Shown here in pieces: positions 8,561 to 17,296 of a stretch of DNA of 64,000 bases. The stretch is from NCBI RefSeq assembly GCF_025499515.1, contig NZ_JAMKFA010000005.1, positions 186,001 to 250,000 of the forward strand, in the 5' to 3' direction. The notes below the pieces were generated by a model. The model was not told the DNA's origin and did no database searches. It saw only the letters and a list, made by a program, of their open reading frames with translations. The DNA is from Flavobacterium odoriferum. GTDB taxonomy: Bacteria > Bacteroidota > Bacteroidia > Flavobacteriales > Flavobacteriaceae. Each line of letters starts with the position of its first letter. Position 1 is the first letter of the stretch. Position numbers and translations under genes: made by a program.

Positions 8561-11284
8561 ATGAAATTAAAAAAACTATTGTTGTTAAGTTGTAACGTAT
8601 TCGGTCTAATTTCCTTTGCGCAGGTAGGGATTAATACCACCACACCTAATGCGCAATTGGATATTCGCGCGACCAGTGCCACTGCCCCATCAAATACGGA
8701 TGGATTACTAATTCCTAAAGTGAATATATTTCCAGCCACCAACCCAACCGCTGCCCAACAAGGGATGTTGTTGTACCTAACCACCACTTCAGGAAGCAAC
8801 GCACCGGGGTTTTATTATTGGGACAATCCTACTGCCACCTGGATTGGTTTAGGAAAAGATGTAAAAGCGTGGCAATTGAACGGTAACACCGTAAACGCCA
8901 CCACGGATTTCATGGGTTCGACCAACAATGCCGATGTTATTTTTAAACGCAACAATGTAAGAGCCGGACGTTTGGGTGTAGACAATACCTCAATTGGGGT
9001 AGGTGCCTTGAATCCACTCGTTACCGGAACATATAATACTTCGATTGGTATGTATACTTTATCTAATACAACTACAGGGTCGCAAAACACCACCATTGGT
9101 GAAGAATCATTAAGGATTAATACTTCGGGTAATTTAAATACAGGAAACGGAGCACATGCGCTTTATTTCAATTCTACAGGTTCCGGTAATACTGCTTCTG
9201 GGAGTAATTCATTACAGTCCAATACTACCGGAAATTATAACACCGGTTTAGGATATAACAGCCAAACAGGAGCAAATTTGACGAACGCTACAGCCATAGG
9301 AGCCAATGCCTCTGCAACGACTTCCAATAGTTTGGTTTTGGGGAGTATCAATGGCACCAACGGCGCTACTGCCAGTACTAGGGTAGGTATTGGCACGACA
9401 GCCCCCAATGCTGCTTTAGAGGTAAAAGCTATTAACCCTGCGGCTCCTACGAACACTGAGGGCTTGTTGATTCCGAGAATAAATGTTTTTCCGGCCACCA
9501 ACCCAACGGCTGCTCAGCACGGTATGCAAGTTTTTTTAACCACAGCCGTGGGTACCCAGCAGCCCGGTTTTTATTATTGGGATAATCCTACCACTAGCTG
9601 GGTAGGTATCGGCGGTAGTGCCACAGGAAACAATTGGGCGTTAGCGGGCAATACCGTAAATGCTACCACCGATTTCATGGGCTCGACCAACGATGCGGAT
9701 GTTATTTTTAAACGGAATAATGTGAGAGCCGGACGCTTAGGAGCTAATAATGTGTCGCTTGGAGTAGGGGCTTTAAACACGGCAACTACCGGTTCATGGA
9801 ATGCAGCGGTTGGAGGCAATTCTCTTTTGTCAAATACCACCGGATCTTCCAATACAGCTGTAGGAGATGACGCTTCACGAGGCAATACAACGGGTGGATT
9901 TAATACTGCAGTTGGATCTAGAGCTTTACGCAATAATGCCACTGGAAATGATAATGTAGGGATTGGGTATGAGGCTTTAGAATCAAATACGGCAGGCGAG
10001 AATGTTGCTGTAGGAAATCACACATTGCAAAATAATACCACTGGATATCAAAATACAGCTTTAGGGACTAATGCTTTACTAAGTAATACCACAGGATATG
10101 AAAATTCTGCTACAGGGTTAAACGCTCTGCGGTCAAATACTACCGGAAGATGGTTAACGGCCAATGGTGCCTATGCCTTACGTAACAATACCATTGGTGA
10201 AGGGAATACGGGAATTGGTGTTACTGCATTAGAAAATAACACTACAGGAAATAGAAATACAGCTTTAGGCCAAGCTGCTTTACGTAACAATGCTACAGGA
10301 AATGATAATACAGGTATCGGTTATCAGGCTTTAAGCAGTAATACGGCATCTGGTAATGTAGCTGTAGGGACTAATGCATTACAAAATAATACTGTGGGTA
10401 ACTTTAATACAGCTGTAGGCTCTAGAGCATTAAGCGTTAATTCAACAGGGAATTGGAATCATGCTTTTGGTTATGAAGGATTAGAGTTTAATACGACGGG
10501 AGTATCTAACATATCTGTGGGAGGCCAAACTATGCAATATAATACTACAGGTAGTTGGGGTACTGCATTAGGAGGTGGAGCTCTTGCTTTAAATACCACT
10601 GGTAATGACAATACCGCTTTAGGTTTTCAGGCTTTAGCAGGAAATACCACAGGGTCTGCAAATACAGCTTTAGGGAGATGGGCTTATCAGACTAATTTGA
10701 ATTATTCCAACTCAACCGCTTTGGGGGCTAATACCAATATCACTGCCAGCAACCAAGTGCGCTTAGGGAACAATGCCGTAAGCAGTATAGGTGGGCAAGT
10801 GGGCTGGACGACGTTATCCGATGCGCGTTTTAAAACCGAAAACGCTGCAAAAGTGCCGGGTATCGATTTTATCAAAAAACTGCGCCCGGTAACGTATTAT
10901 GTAGACCATGAGGCGATGAAAGCGTTTATTGAAGCTCATCATAAAGGTTCTGGATTGAGAACTAAAGATGAAAAAAACACATCTATGGGTAAAAGTGATT
11001 ATAAACCAGAATATATTAAAACCCTAGAATCCGGTTTCATGGCGCAGGAAGTGGAGCAAGCTGCTAAAGAACTAGGCTACGAATTTAACGGTGTAGATGT
11101 GCCTAAAAGCGATGATGATTACTACGGTTTGCGTTACGGTCAGTTTGTGGTACCGTTGGTTAAAGCGGTACAGGAGCTCAATGAAAAGTTAGATCAAAAA
11201 CAAGCCGAAAACGACCAACTGAGAGCCATGTTGCTGGAACTGGAAAAACGCATCGCTAAACTTGAAAAAAATGCTTCTAATTAA
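8561..11284 (+). CDS. YadA-head-repeat fibre protein with C-terminal S74 intramolecular chaperone domain
   Basis: A protein of 907 residues from ATG 8561; the longer in-frame start at 8492 lies inside the -7 box. It has a signal peptide, then two copies of a module of about 130 residues (roughly 22-150 and 275-405) sharing 'FPATNPTAAQ' and 'VNATTDFMGSTN'. Next come many repeats of about 14 residues of the NTAVGxxALxxNTTG type, like YadA/trimeric-adhesin head repeats. The C-terminus is a Peptidase_S74 (endosialidase chaperone) domain with the catalytic dyad S753/K758 in 'LSDARFK' and a coiled coil at the end. Known S74 domains trimerise fibres and cut themselves off. It is probably a secreted trimeric fibre, co-transcribed with 11301-12374 (16-bp gap). 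Confidence 0.85.
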   Translation: MKLKKLLLLSCNVFGLISFAQVGINTTTPNAQLDIRATSATAPSNTDGLLIPKVNIFPATNPTAAQQGMLLYLTTTSGSNAPGFYYWDNPTATWIGLGKDVKAWQLNGNTVNATTDFMGSTNNADVIFKRNNVRAGRLGVDNTSIGVGALNPLVTGTYNTSIGMYTLSNTTTGSQNTTIGEESLRINTSGNLNTGNGAHALYFNSTGSGNTASGSNSLQSNTTGNYNTGLGYNSQTGANLTNATAIGANASATTSNSLVLGSINGTNGATASTRVGIGTTAPNAALEVKAINPAAPTNTEGLLIPRINVFPATNPTAAQHGMQVFLTTAVGTQQPGFYYWDNPTTSWVGIGGSATGNNWALAGNTVNATTDFMGSTNDADVIFKRNNVRAGRLGANNVSLGVGALNTATTGSWNAAVGGNSLLSNTTGSSNTAVGDDASRGNTTGGFNTAVGSRALRNNATGNDNVGIGYEALESNTAGENVAVGNHTLQNNTTGYQNTALGTNALLSNTTGYENSATGLNALRSNTTGRWLTANGAYALRNNTIGEGNTGIGVTALENNTTGNRNTALGQAALRNNATGNDNTGIGYQALSSNTASGNVAVGTNALQNNTVGNFNTAVGSRALSVNSTGNWNHAFGYEGLEFNTTGVSNISVGGQTMQYNTTGSWGTALGGGALALNTTGNDNTALGFQALAGNTTGSANTALGRWAYQTNLNYSNSTALGANTNITASNQVRLGNNAVSSIGGQVGWTTLSDARFKTENAAKVPGIDFIKKLRPVTYYVDHEAMKAFIEAHHKGSGLRTKDEKNTSMGKSDYKPEYIKTLESGFMAQEVEQAAKELGYEFNGVDVPKSDDDYYGLRYGQFVVPLVKAVQELNEKLDQKQAENDQLRAMLLELEKRIAKLEKNASN

Positions 11285-11300
11285 ATAATTAAATTTTATC

Positions 11301-12374
11301 ATGTTAAAAAAGTACCTTTTTGTGTTGCCTTTTACTTTGGCAGGATTAGTATCGAATGCTCAGACTATTTTGGAAAATAAAACTGTCAATGCTGTGCCGG
11401 CAACGCATTTGGATTTTGACGGTATTAACGATTATGTGAACTGTGGTAACGCTCCTGCGGTGCAAATTTCAGGAAATGCCATCACATTAGAAGCCAGAGT
11501 TAAGTTCAAATCTTTTGCAGGTTCTTTTAATGACGGAAGTATTATTAATAAAGAACAAAATAGTCCTGATTATGGTTACATGTTGCGTGCCGGATCGTCT
11601 GGAATTGTGAATTTTAATTTAGGTAATGGTTGGTGGAATGAATTGTCCTCCCCTAGCTATTCGGTAACTATAGGAGTGTGGCATCATATTGCGGCAACTT
11701 ATGATGGGACGACCATGAAAATTTATGTAGATGGGGTGTTAGTAGCTTCTCAAGTAAGTGCCAATATTTATTTTAGTAGTACAAACCAAAATCTAATGAT
11801 TGGCTCTTGGAGTAATATTGGTAGGTATTTAAATGCAGCGGTAGACGAAGTGCGTGTTTGGAATGTGTCTCGTACAGCAGCAGAAATACAGCATTATATG
11901 AATTGTGAATTAAGTAATCCGACTTCTCAAACCGGTTTGGTTGCGTATTACCAATTTAACCAAGGCATTGATAGTGCAGATAACACAGCTCTGACTACTT
12001 TAACGGATAGTTCTGTAACGGCATACACGGCAACGTTAACTAATTTTGCCTTGAACGGAACAGTGTCGAACTGGTTGTCTGGCTCCAGTGTGGTAACTGG
12101 CAGTACTTGTTCCATTTTAAGTTCGAATGATTTTGCATTCAATTTTGAGAATGTAAAAGTATATCCTAATCCTTCATCTGGTATTTTTCAACTACAAATT
12201 CAAGAAGAAGTACAGCTAGAAGTATATGATTTAATGGGGAAAATGTTTTTACAAAAAAACGTACAAGCTGGTGCCGCTTTTTTTGATCTTTCACAATATG
12301 CTTCTGGAGTATATATATTGAAGGCTACGAATGTTTTTGGAGATACAATTGTTTCAAAAATAGTGAAAGAATAA
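11301..12374 (+). CDS. LamG-domain surface protein with type IX secretion sorting domain
   Basis: A 357-residue protein. It has a signal peptide (about residues 1-20, ending SNAQ), then a concanavalin-like LamG/Laminin_G_3 domain (about 30-210; 'LDFDGINDYVNCG', 'WHHIAATYDGTTMKIYVDG', 'DEVRVWNVSRTAAEIQ'). A C-terminal Por_Secre_tail domain follows (about 285-357; 'VYPNPSSGIFQL', 'YDLMGK', 'ASGVYILKA', 'KIVKE'). Such tails direct export by the T9SS and cell-surface attachment. It lies 16 bp behind the fibre gene, so the two probably form an operon and may act together in binding glycans or other surfaces. Confidence 0.88.
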   Translation: MLKKYLFVLPFTLAGLVSNAQTILENKTVNAVPATHLDFDGINDYVNCGNAPAVQISGNAITLEARVKFKSFAGSFNDGSIINKEQNSPDYGYMLRAGSSGIVNFNLGNGWWNELSSPSYSVTIGVWHHIAATYDGTTMKIYVDGVLVASQVSANIYFSSTNQNLMIGSWSNIGRYLNAAVDEVRVWNVSRTAAEIQHYMNCELSNPTSQTGLVAYYQFNQGIDSADNTALTTLTDSSVTAYTATLTNFALNGTVSNWLSGSSVVTGSTCSILSSNDFAFNFENVKVYPNPSSGIFQLQIQEEVQLEVYDLMGKMFLQKNVQAGAAFFDLSQYASGVYILKATNVFGDTIVSKIVKE

Positions 12375-12523
12375 TTCAATAAACTATTTTAAAATTAGAA
12401 TTTGAATGTGTTTTTTAAATAGAATGATTTATTCGTTGTCATTGACGATGAGTAAACTTCTCATAAGTATTACTTTAATTAAGTAATCTTATTACCGTTT
12501 TTTTTAGTTTTTCTTTGTGACAT

Positions 12524-12570
12524 CGTAAAGGCAGTTACAATTATACTGCTTTTACGCTTGTCTTTTTTTT
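12524..12570 (+). terminator. Probable terminator of the fibre-LamG operon
   Basis: A 12-bp stem (12524-12535 / 12545-12556, one G-T mismatch) with a 9-nt loop is followed by CTTG and a T run, 150 bp after the stop. The rest of 12375-12720 is AT-rich without a recognisable gene. Confidence 0.5.
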
Positions 12571-12720
12571 TGTTTTATTGTTCTTCTAATTGTGTTGACT
12601 ATGAAGTTTTAAAATCTATTCTTTTCTAAGGATTGATCTTTTAGATGACGCTAGTTTTTTTTATAAATAGAAAGATTCACCTTACTCTAATAATCAACTA
12701 GTAATCAATGTGTTGTTTTT

Positions 12721-12779
12721 TTTGTCCCCTATTTGTCCCCCCTTTGTTTTTCGTTTTTTTAGTTAAAAAAGTAATTTTG
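12721..12779 (+). promoter_or_regulatory. Second promoter with doubled TTGTCCCC element
   Basis: TTTGTCCCC is repeated with 11-bp period (G at 12724 and 12735). A TAATTTTG -7 box lies at 12772-12779. Spacing from the second repeat to the -7 box (37 bp) and to the next ATG (12848, 113 bp) is within 1 bp of that in the fibre promoter (38 and 114 bp). It therefore appears to be a co-regulated promoter. Confidence 0.6.
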
Positions 12780-12847
12780 ACTTTCTTCAATTATTGTTTT
12801 AACAAAAGCCAATGTTGTGTTATTTAGATTAAAAACTTAGATTTAAT

Positions 12848-12946
12848 ATGGAAAATAAAATAAAATATAGTTTTGCGGTGGTAATGCTTATGGCTTTTGC
12901 CTTGGTTGGTATTGTATTAAACGTATATGCCTTACTATTGACATAG
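12848..12946 (+). CDS. Small single-span membrane protein (32 residues)
   Basis: An ATG-to-TAG ORF of 32 codons. Residues 1-7 are polar and basic (MENKIKY). Residues 8-31 form one long hydrophobic helix (SFAVVMLMAFALVG, then IVLNVYALLLT). It matches no family I know. Support for a real gene is the promoter at 12721-12779, which copies the fibre-gene promoter at the same distance from the start codon. It could be a small membrane accessory or signalling peptide; a chance ORF cannot be excluded. Confidence 0.45.
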   Translation: MENKIKYSFAVVMLMAFALVGIVLNVYALLLT

Positions 12947-13202
12947 TGATTGAAATTTGAATACGATGATAGGCAGTAAATACTTAATGTAATTTCTATA
13001 AACCTTCTATATTATCTATTATCATATTTGATAATTAAGACATTAAGTTCTTGTTTTTGAGTTAATTTCACATCAAAACACATTATACCACATCAAATAC
13101 CCTCTTTAAACTTTGAATAAATAACGAAATACTTTCTTAGCAAAAGTCCAATTTGGTTTTGAGACGTAAATTTTGGATATCTATTTTGTATGTAATTGAA
13201 AT

Positions 13203-13325
13203 TTATTTGAGATTAAAAATATTGAACGATAGTCCAGAATAATATCCAAAGTCGTATACATTTTTAGTAAAGCTGTTCACATTGTTTAAATTCGTATGAT
13301 CACCCACTTGTAAACCATTTGTCAT
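13203..13325 (-). pseudogene. Possible C-terminal remnant of an outer-membrane protein
   Basis: A 40-codon minus-strand ORF ending 'DFGYYSGLSFNIFNLK'. It has the look of a last barrel strand, but there is no gene body upstream: an in-frame stop precedes its ATG. It abuts the acyl-CoA synthetase remnant on the other strand, suggesting a junction of two decayed genes. The rest of 12947-13202 shows nothing recognisable. Confidence 0.2.
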
Positions 13326-13673
13326 TTATTACCCTATATAGAATCTGCTATGATTTATGGAGAAGGAAAGCCTTATAACATTTGTATTGTGGTACCTGAC
13401 AAAGCCATTTTACAAAAAACGGCTGAAATACTTGACGTAAAAACAGAGGTTGGCACGTTAATTCATTCCCCTATTGTACAAGAGTTTGTAGCCATTGAGA
13501 TTATAAAAAGTCTGAAAGAGAAATATGGAGGTTATAAAATACCAAAGAAATTTATTTTCTCTGACACTCCTTTTACTGTAGAAAATGGTTTTTTAACCCA
13601 AACTTTAAAATTAAAAAGACGATTGGTTGTTGAGAAATTTAAAAATCAGATCGATGGTTTATATCAAGAGTAA
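13323..13673 (+). pseudogene. 3' remnant of a long-chain acyl-CoA synthetase gene
   Basis: The reading frame encodes only the C-terminal subdomain of an AMP-forming long-chain fatty-acid-CoA ligase (ATG at 13350, 107 codons). It shows 'MIYGEGKPYNICIVVPD', 'KIPKKFIFSDTPFTVENG' and 'LTQTLKLKRRLVVEKF', typical of the last ~110 residues of the ~600-residue enzymes. Homology continues upstream of the ATG ('LPYIESA'), and the frame hits a stop at 13311. The adenylation core is missing, so this is a truncated relic and not a short gene. Confidence 0.75.
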
Positions 13674-13703
13674 TTTTGATATAAAATTTGAAAAAATACT
13701 TAC

Positions 13704-13735
13704 AAGAAGCACTTCGGTTAAATGAAGTGCTTCTT
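13704..13735. terminator. Bidirectional terminator
   Basis: The 12-bp stem AAGAAGCACTTC / GAAGTGCTTCTT with an 8-nt loop lies between convergent genes and directly abuts the stop codon of the TSUP transporter gene. Confidence 0.8.
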
Positions 13736-14503
13736 TTATTTCAAAAATACATCATATCCAAATCGAAGCAACGCCAATCCTACCACAATTAAAAAGAAAA
13801 CGCGAATAAATCCGTTGCCTTTTGAAATGGCTAACCTTGCTCCTAACCACGAACCTGTAACGTTGCAAATTGCCATTGGAATAGCAATTGTCCAAATGAT
13901 TTTTCCTTTTAACACAAATAAAGTTATGGAACCAATGTTGGTAGCCAAATTGACTAATTTCGCATAGATATTCGCCTTTAAAAAATCGAAGCCAAGAATT
14001 GCAATAAAAGCCATAATTAGTAAACTTCCAGTTCCTGGACCGATGAATCCATCGTAAAAACCTAAAAAAACACAAATTATACTTCCGTAAATGTACGTTT
14101 GATTTTTTGACAATTTATCTACTTGAAATTGTCCGAAATCTTTTTTAAAATAAGTATACAGCAAGAGTAAAATTAAAACCACAAAAAGTAAGGGTTTCAT
14201 GAAATCGTTTTGCATTACGTTGAGTAAACTCGAACCTAAATAAGCAAATGTGAAAGAAACAATTGCTAATACAAAAAACAACTTCCAATTCACTTTTGCC
14301 GATTTCAAATAGTGATAGGTTGCCATACTCGTTCCGCTGAAGCCTGGAATTTTTAATGTCCCAATGATAGAAGCAACAGGCACATTAGGTAATAAAATTA
14401 AAGCGGCTGGAGTTTGAATTAATCCACCGCCACCTACAATAGCATCGATAAAACCGGCTACGAAGGAAGCAATGCAGAGAAAAATGATGATGTAGGTTTC
14501 CAT
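13736..14503 (-). CDS. TauE/SafE (TSUP) family membrane transporter
   Basis: A 255-residue protein with about eight hydrophobic segments. It has the family's duplicated glycine-rich first helix of each half: 'FVAGFIDAIVGGGGLIQTPAAL' near the N-terminus and 'GFYDGFIGPGTGSLLIMAFI' near residue 145. TSUP proteins export or import sulfur compounds and organic anions such as sulfite, sulfoacetate or taurine products. The substrate cannot be read from the sequence. It is a single gene transcribed leftward and ends at a strong terminator. Confidence 0.88.
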   Translation of the reverse strand: METYIIIFLCIASFVAGFIDAIVGGGGLIQTPAALILLPNVPVASIIGTLKIPGFSGTSMATYHYLKSAKVNWKLFFVLAIVSFTFAYLGSSLLNVMQNDFMKPLLFVVLILLLLYTYFKKDFGQFQVDKLSKNQTYIYGSIICVFLGFYDGFIGPGTGSLLIMAFIAILGFDFLKANIYAKLVNLATNIGSITLFVLKGKIIWTIAIPMAICNVTGSWLGARLAISKGNGFIRVFFLIVVGLALLRFGYDVFLK

Positions 14504-14864
14504 TTTAAAATATCAAGTTCAAGGGCAAATTCAAATACAAAATCAAGTACAAAATTCAAATTCAAATCTAAACGAAAAAATAGGAACACTGATTTGAGAA
14601 ATTGGTAAAATCTTAATAATTATTTTTAAATTGATAAATCAATAGCGCAAGAGATTCCTGACGGAATGACAAAGTTTGTGGAATATTTTGCTTTTATGGA
14701 CTTTTTAAAGTAATTAAAATGAACTTAAAACTTATGTGACTTATATGTTTAAATTTGAAGCTGAAACGAGTTCAGCTTGACAAAGCAGTAGTCATTTGGT
14801 TTATAATAAAAAAACCAAACTCCTTTTTACTTGGAATTTGGTTTTTCAGTTTTGAAATTTAAAA
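14504..14864. repeat. Intergenic gap with two small palindromes
   Basis: This 361-bp gap has no gene. ATTCC-TGAC-GGAAT (14654-14667), followed by GACAAA, and AAGCTGAA-acgag-TTCAGCTT (about 14758-14778), followed by GACAAA, look like two members of a dispersed hairpin repeat. The second lies 30 bp from the murA terminator. Confidence 0.3.
14810..14846 (-). terminator. Terminator after murA
   Basis: The stem AAAAACCAAA (14810-14819) / TTTGGTTTTT (14837-14846) has a 17-nt loop, 19 bp past the murA stop. The large loop makes it weaker than the others. Confidence 0.5.
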
Positions 14865-16175
14865 TTATACTCTTACGATGTTAGCTCCAATTGCGCGAAG
14901 TCTTTCGTCGATGCGCTCGTAACCTCTGTCGATTTGTTCGATATTTTGAATAGTTGACGTTCCTTTTGCTGTTAAAGCGGCAATTAATAATGAGATTCCA
15001 GCTCTAATATCTGGTGAACTCATCGTAGTTGCTTTTAATTGCGATTGGAAATTATGTCCCATAACCACAGCCCTGTGCGGGTCACATAACATAATTTTTG
15101 CTCCCATATCAATTAATTTATCCACGAAGAACAAACGGCTTTCAAACATTTTTTGGTGAATTAAAACATCGCCTTTAGCTTGGGTACAAACTACTAAAAC
15201 GATACTTAACAAGTCAGGTGTAAATCCTGGCCATGGCGCATCGGAAACCGTTAAGATAGAGCCATCGATATCGGTTTTGATTTCGTATCCATCTTTATGA
15301 GCTGGAATGTAAATATCATCCCCTTTTCTTTCTAAAGTAATCCCTAATTTTCTAAACACGTTTGGAATTTGTCCTAAGTTATCCCAACTCACATTTTTAA
15401 TTGTGATTTCACTTCTTGTCATAGCTGCAAGACCAATCCAAGAACCGATTTCTACCATATCAGGTAAAATTCTGTGTTCGCATCCGCCTAACTTTTCCAC
15501 TCCTTCAATCGTTAATAAGTTAGATCCTACTCCTGAGATTTTAGCTCCCATTGAGTTTAACATTTTACACAATTGTTGTAAGTATGGCTCACAAGCTGCA
15601 TTATAAATCGTTGTTGTTCCTTCTGCTAAAACCGCAGCCATTACAATATTAGCAGTTCCGGTTACTGAAGCTTCGTCTAATAACATATAAGAACCTTGTA
15701 ATCTTCCGTCGATTTCCACTCCGTAGAAATGGTCTTCTCTTTCGTATCTGAATTTAGCTCCTAGGTTAATAAAACCTTCAAAGTGTGTATCTAAACGACG
15801 ACGTCCAATTTTATCACCTCCTGGTTTTGGAATATAGCCACAACCAAAACGGGCTAATAAAGGGCCAACAATCATAATTGAACCTCTTAAACTTCCACCT
15901 TCTTTTTTGAATGCTTCTGTTTTTAAGTAGTTTACATTTACTTCATCGGCTTGAAACGTGTAATCGCCAGGTCCATTTTTTTGAATTTTAACTCCTAAAT
16001 TACCTAAAAGCGTAATCAATTTGTTAACATCAATAATATCTGGAATATTAGTTACTCTTACCTTTTCAGAAGTTAGCAAAACAGGACATAACACTTGTAA
16101 CGCTTCATTTTTTGCACCTTGTGGTGTAATATCTCCTTTTAATGCGATTCCTCCTTCGATTTTAAATGTTCCCAT
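14865..16175 (-). CDS. murA: UDP-N-acetylglucosamine 1-carboxyvinyltransferase, Asp-type
   Basis: A 436-residue protein of full family length. It transfers enolpyruvate from PEP to UDP-GlcNAc, the first committed step of peptidoglycan synthesis. Signs are 'GGIALKGDITPQGAKNEAL' (the catalytic Lys-Asn pair near the N-terminus), 'PGGDKIGRRRLDTHFEGF', 'DEASVTGTANIVMAAVLAEG' and the C-terminal 'RGYERIDERLRAIGANI'. In the active-site loop the usual Cys (Cys115 of E. coli) is Asp121, the form found in naturally fosfomycin-insensitive MurA enzymes. The gene is 8 bp downstream of the DUF4290 gene, forming an operon seen in other Flavobacteriia. Confidence 0.95.
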   Translation of the reverse strand: MGTFKIEGGIALKGDITPQGAKNEALQVLCPVLLTSEKVRVTNIPDIIDVNKLITLLGNLGVKIQKNGPGDYTFQADEVNVNYLKTEAFKKEGGSLRGSIMIVGPLLARFGCGYIPKPGGDKIGRRRLDTHFEGFINLGAKFRYEREDHFYGVEIDGRLQGSYMLLDEASVTGTANIVMAAVLAEGTTTIYNAACEPYLQQLCKMLNSMGAKISGVGSNLLTIEGVEKLGGCEHRILPDMVEIGSWIGLAAMTRSEITIKNVSWDNLGQIPNVFRKLGITLERKGDDIYIPAHKDGYEIKTDIDGSILTVSDAPWPGFTPDLLSIVLVVCTQAKGDVLIHQKMFESRLFFVDKLIDMGAKIMLCDPHRAVVMGHNFQSQLKATTMSSPDIRAGISLLIAALTAKGTSTIQNIEQIDRGYERIDERLRAIGANIVRV

Positions 16176-16183
16176 GCAACTGC

Positions 16184-16879
16184 CTATTTTTTAAATGTAT
16201 TTTTATTGTTCTTGTTCAAATGTCCTTTTGGATTGTTACTTTTCTTAATAATCCCCACTTTACTAGGACCAAATTGTGTTTTATTCGAAACTTTCTTATT
16301 CACTTTCATTAAATCGTGTGTATTTGAAAGCTCTTCATTCGATTTAGAAAGATTTAATTTTCCTCCCGAAAGTTCTAATAAATGTTCGAAAATCACCTCA
16401 TCGGTTACCGTGTCTTTGTTCCAGCTCAAGTAACTTTTTTTCATGTGATTGGCAATCACTAAAACCAAGGCATTTTTTAATTCGCTTTCTTCCCAGCTGT
16501 TGGCCACATCAATCATGTATTTGATGTTATTGCCATAAAAACGGTACTTAGGAAAATTTTGTGGGTATTTTAAACGATCTGGTTTTTGCGTTAAAATATC
16601 TTTTGAAGGAATAGGATAAGGTGAATCTACATCTAATTTAAAATCAGACATAATGAACAACTGATCCCACAATTTATGCTGAAAATCCAACACATCTCTC
16701 AAATGTGGATTCAAAGAACCCATTACCGAAATGATGTATTTTGCGGCTTTGTTTCGTTCCTCTCTATCTTCAATTGCTGTAGCTTGGTCGATTAATTTTT
16801 GTAAATGTCTTCCATACTCAGGAATAATTAAATGAGAGCGTTGCGAATTATATTCTAAATAACTTACTTCTTCTTGCAT
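16184..16879 (-). CDS. DUF4290 family protein
   Basis: A 231-residue protein recognised as DUF4290 by its N-terminus ('LEYNSQRSHLIIPEYGRHLQKLID', 'IMGSLNPHLRDV' type motifs) and by its usual place immediately before murA. It is probably helical and cytosolic, with no signal peptide or membrane segment. The last 40 residues are Lys/Asn-rich and disordered. It lies 8 bp before murA and 6 bp after the DUF493 gene, so the three are probably co-transcribed. The function is unknown. Confidence 0.85.
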   Translation of the reverse strand: MQEEVSYLEYNSQRSHLIIPEYGRHLQKLIDQATAIEDREERNKAAKYIISVMGSLNPHLRDVLDFQHKLWDQLFIMSDFKLDVDSPYPIPSKDILTQKPDRLKYPQNFPKYRFYGNNIKYMIDVANSWEESELKNALVLVIANHMKKSYLSWNKDTVTDEVIFEHLLELSGGKLNLSKSNEELSNTHDLMKVNKKVSNKTQFGPSKVGIIKKSNNPKGHLNKNNKNTFKK

Positions 16880-16885
16880 GATTTT

Positions 16886-17170
16886 TTATAATGAAATGAT
16901 GCCTTCTATGTCAGAAACGGCAATATATTTATCAATAACACTTTGAGCACTTGGCATAGTTACACTTATCGAAATACTTGTAAATTTTCCTGTTTTAGAT
17001 TGTTGTGTAGTAATCACAGCACCCATATCGTTAAATGTAGCTTCCACTTTAGCAATTTTATGCACATCTGAAGGAATAATAAATTTATATAAGTATTCTG
17101 AAGGCCAAAGGGTTGAATTTGACAATTCTTCTTTTAATCGAATGTAAAAATCTTCGGTTTTCTTATCCAT
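16886..17170 (-). CDS. DUF493 (YbeD-like) family protein
   Basis: A protein of 94 residues from the ATG at 17170 (MDKKTEDFYIRLKEEL). The in-frame ATG at 17230 lies upstream of a TATATTTG box (17192-17199, minus strand), so the short form is preferred. The ferredoxin-like fold of DUF493 is suggested by 'STLWPSEYLYKFIIPSD', 'KVEATFNDMGAVITTQQSKTGKFTSISI' and the small size. Known members are small cytosolic proteins, possibly regulatory. It is the first gene of the DUF493-DUF4290-murA transcript. Confidence 0.8.
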   Translation of the reverse strand: MDKKTEDFYIRLKEELSNSTLWPSEYLYKFIIPSDVHKIAKVEATFNDMGAVITTQQSKTGKFTSISISVTMPSAQSVIDKYIAVSDIEGIISL

Positions 17171-17247
17171 CATCATTTCGTATTTGAAAAGCAAATATAC
17201 TTTTTTATGTTCAGAAATATATTGTTGCAACTTATAAAATTTTTAAG

Positions 17248-17278
17248 TTGATTAGATTTTTAAAAAAACTTACTTTTG
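17248..17278 (+). promoter_or_regulatory. Promoter of the 17297 ATPase gene
   Basis: TTG (17248-17250), a 20-bp spacer and TACTTTTG (17271-17278) match the Bacteroidota consensus. The box covers the upstream in-frame start at 17276, which supports the start at 17297. Confidence 0.6.
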
Positions 17279-17296
17279 CGCCTTAGAATTTCAGAT

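Noticed and set aside
8815..9942. Minus-strand ORFs inside the fibre gene
   Set aside because: They are antisense shadows of low-complexity repeats with no family features.
13350..13673. A complete small acyl-CoA-binding gene
   Set aside because: Homology runs upstream of the ATG into a stop, and only the C-terminal subdomain of the synthetase is present.
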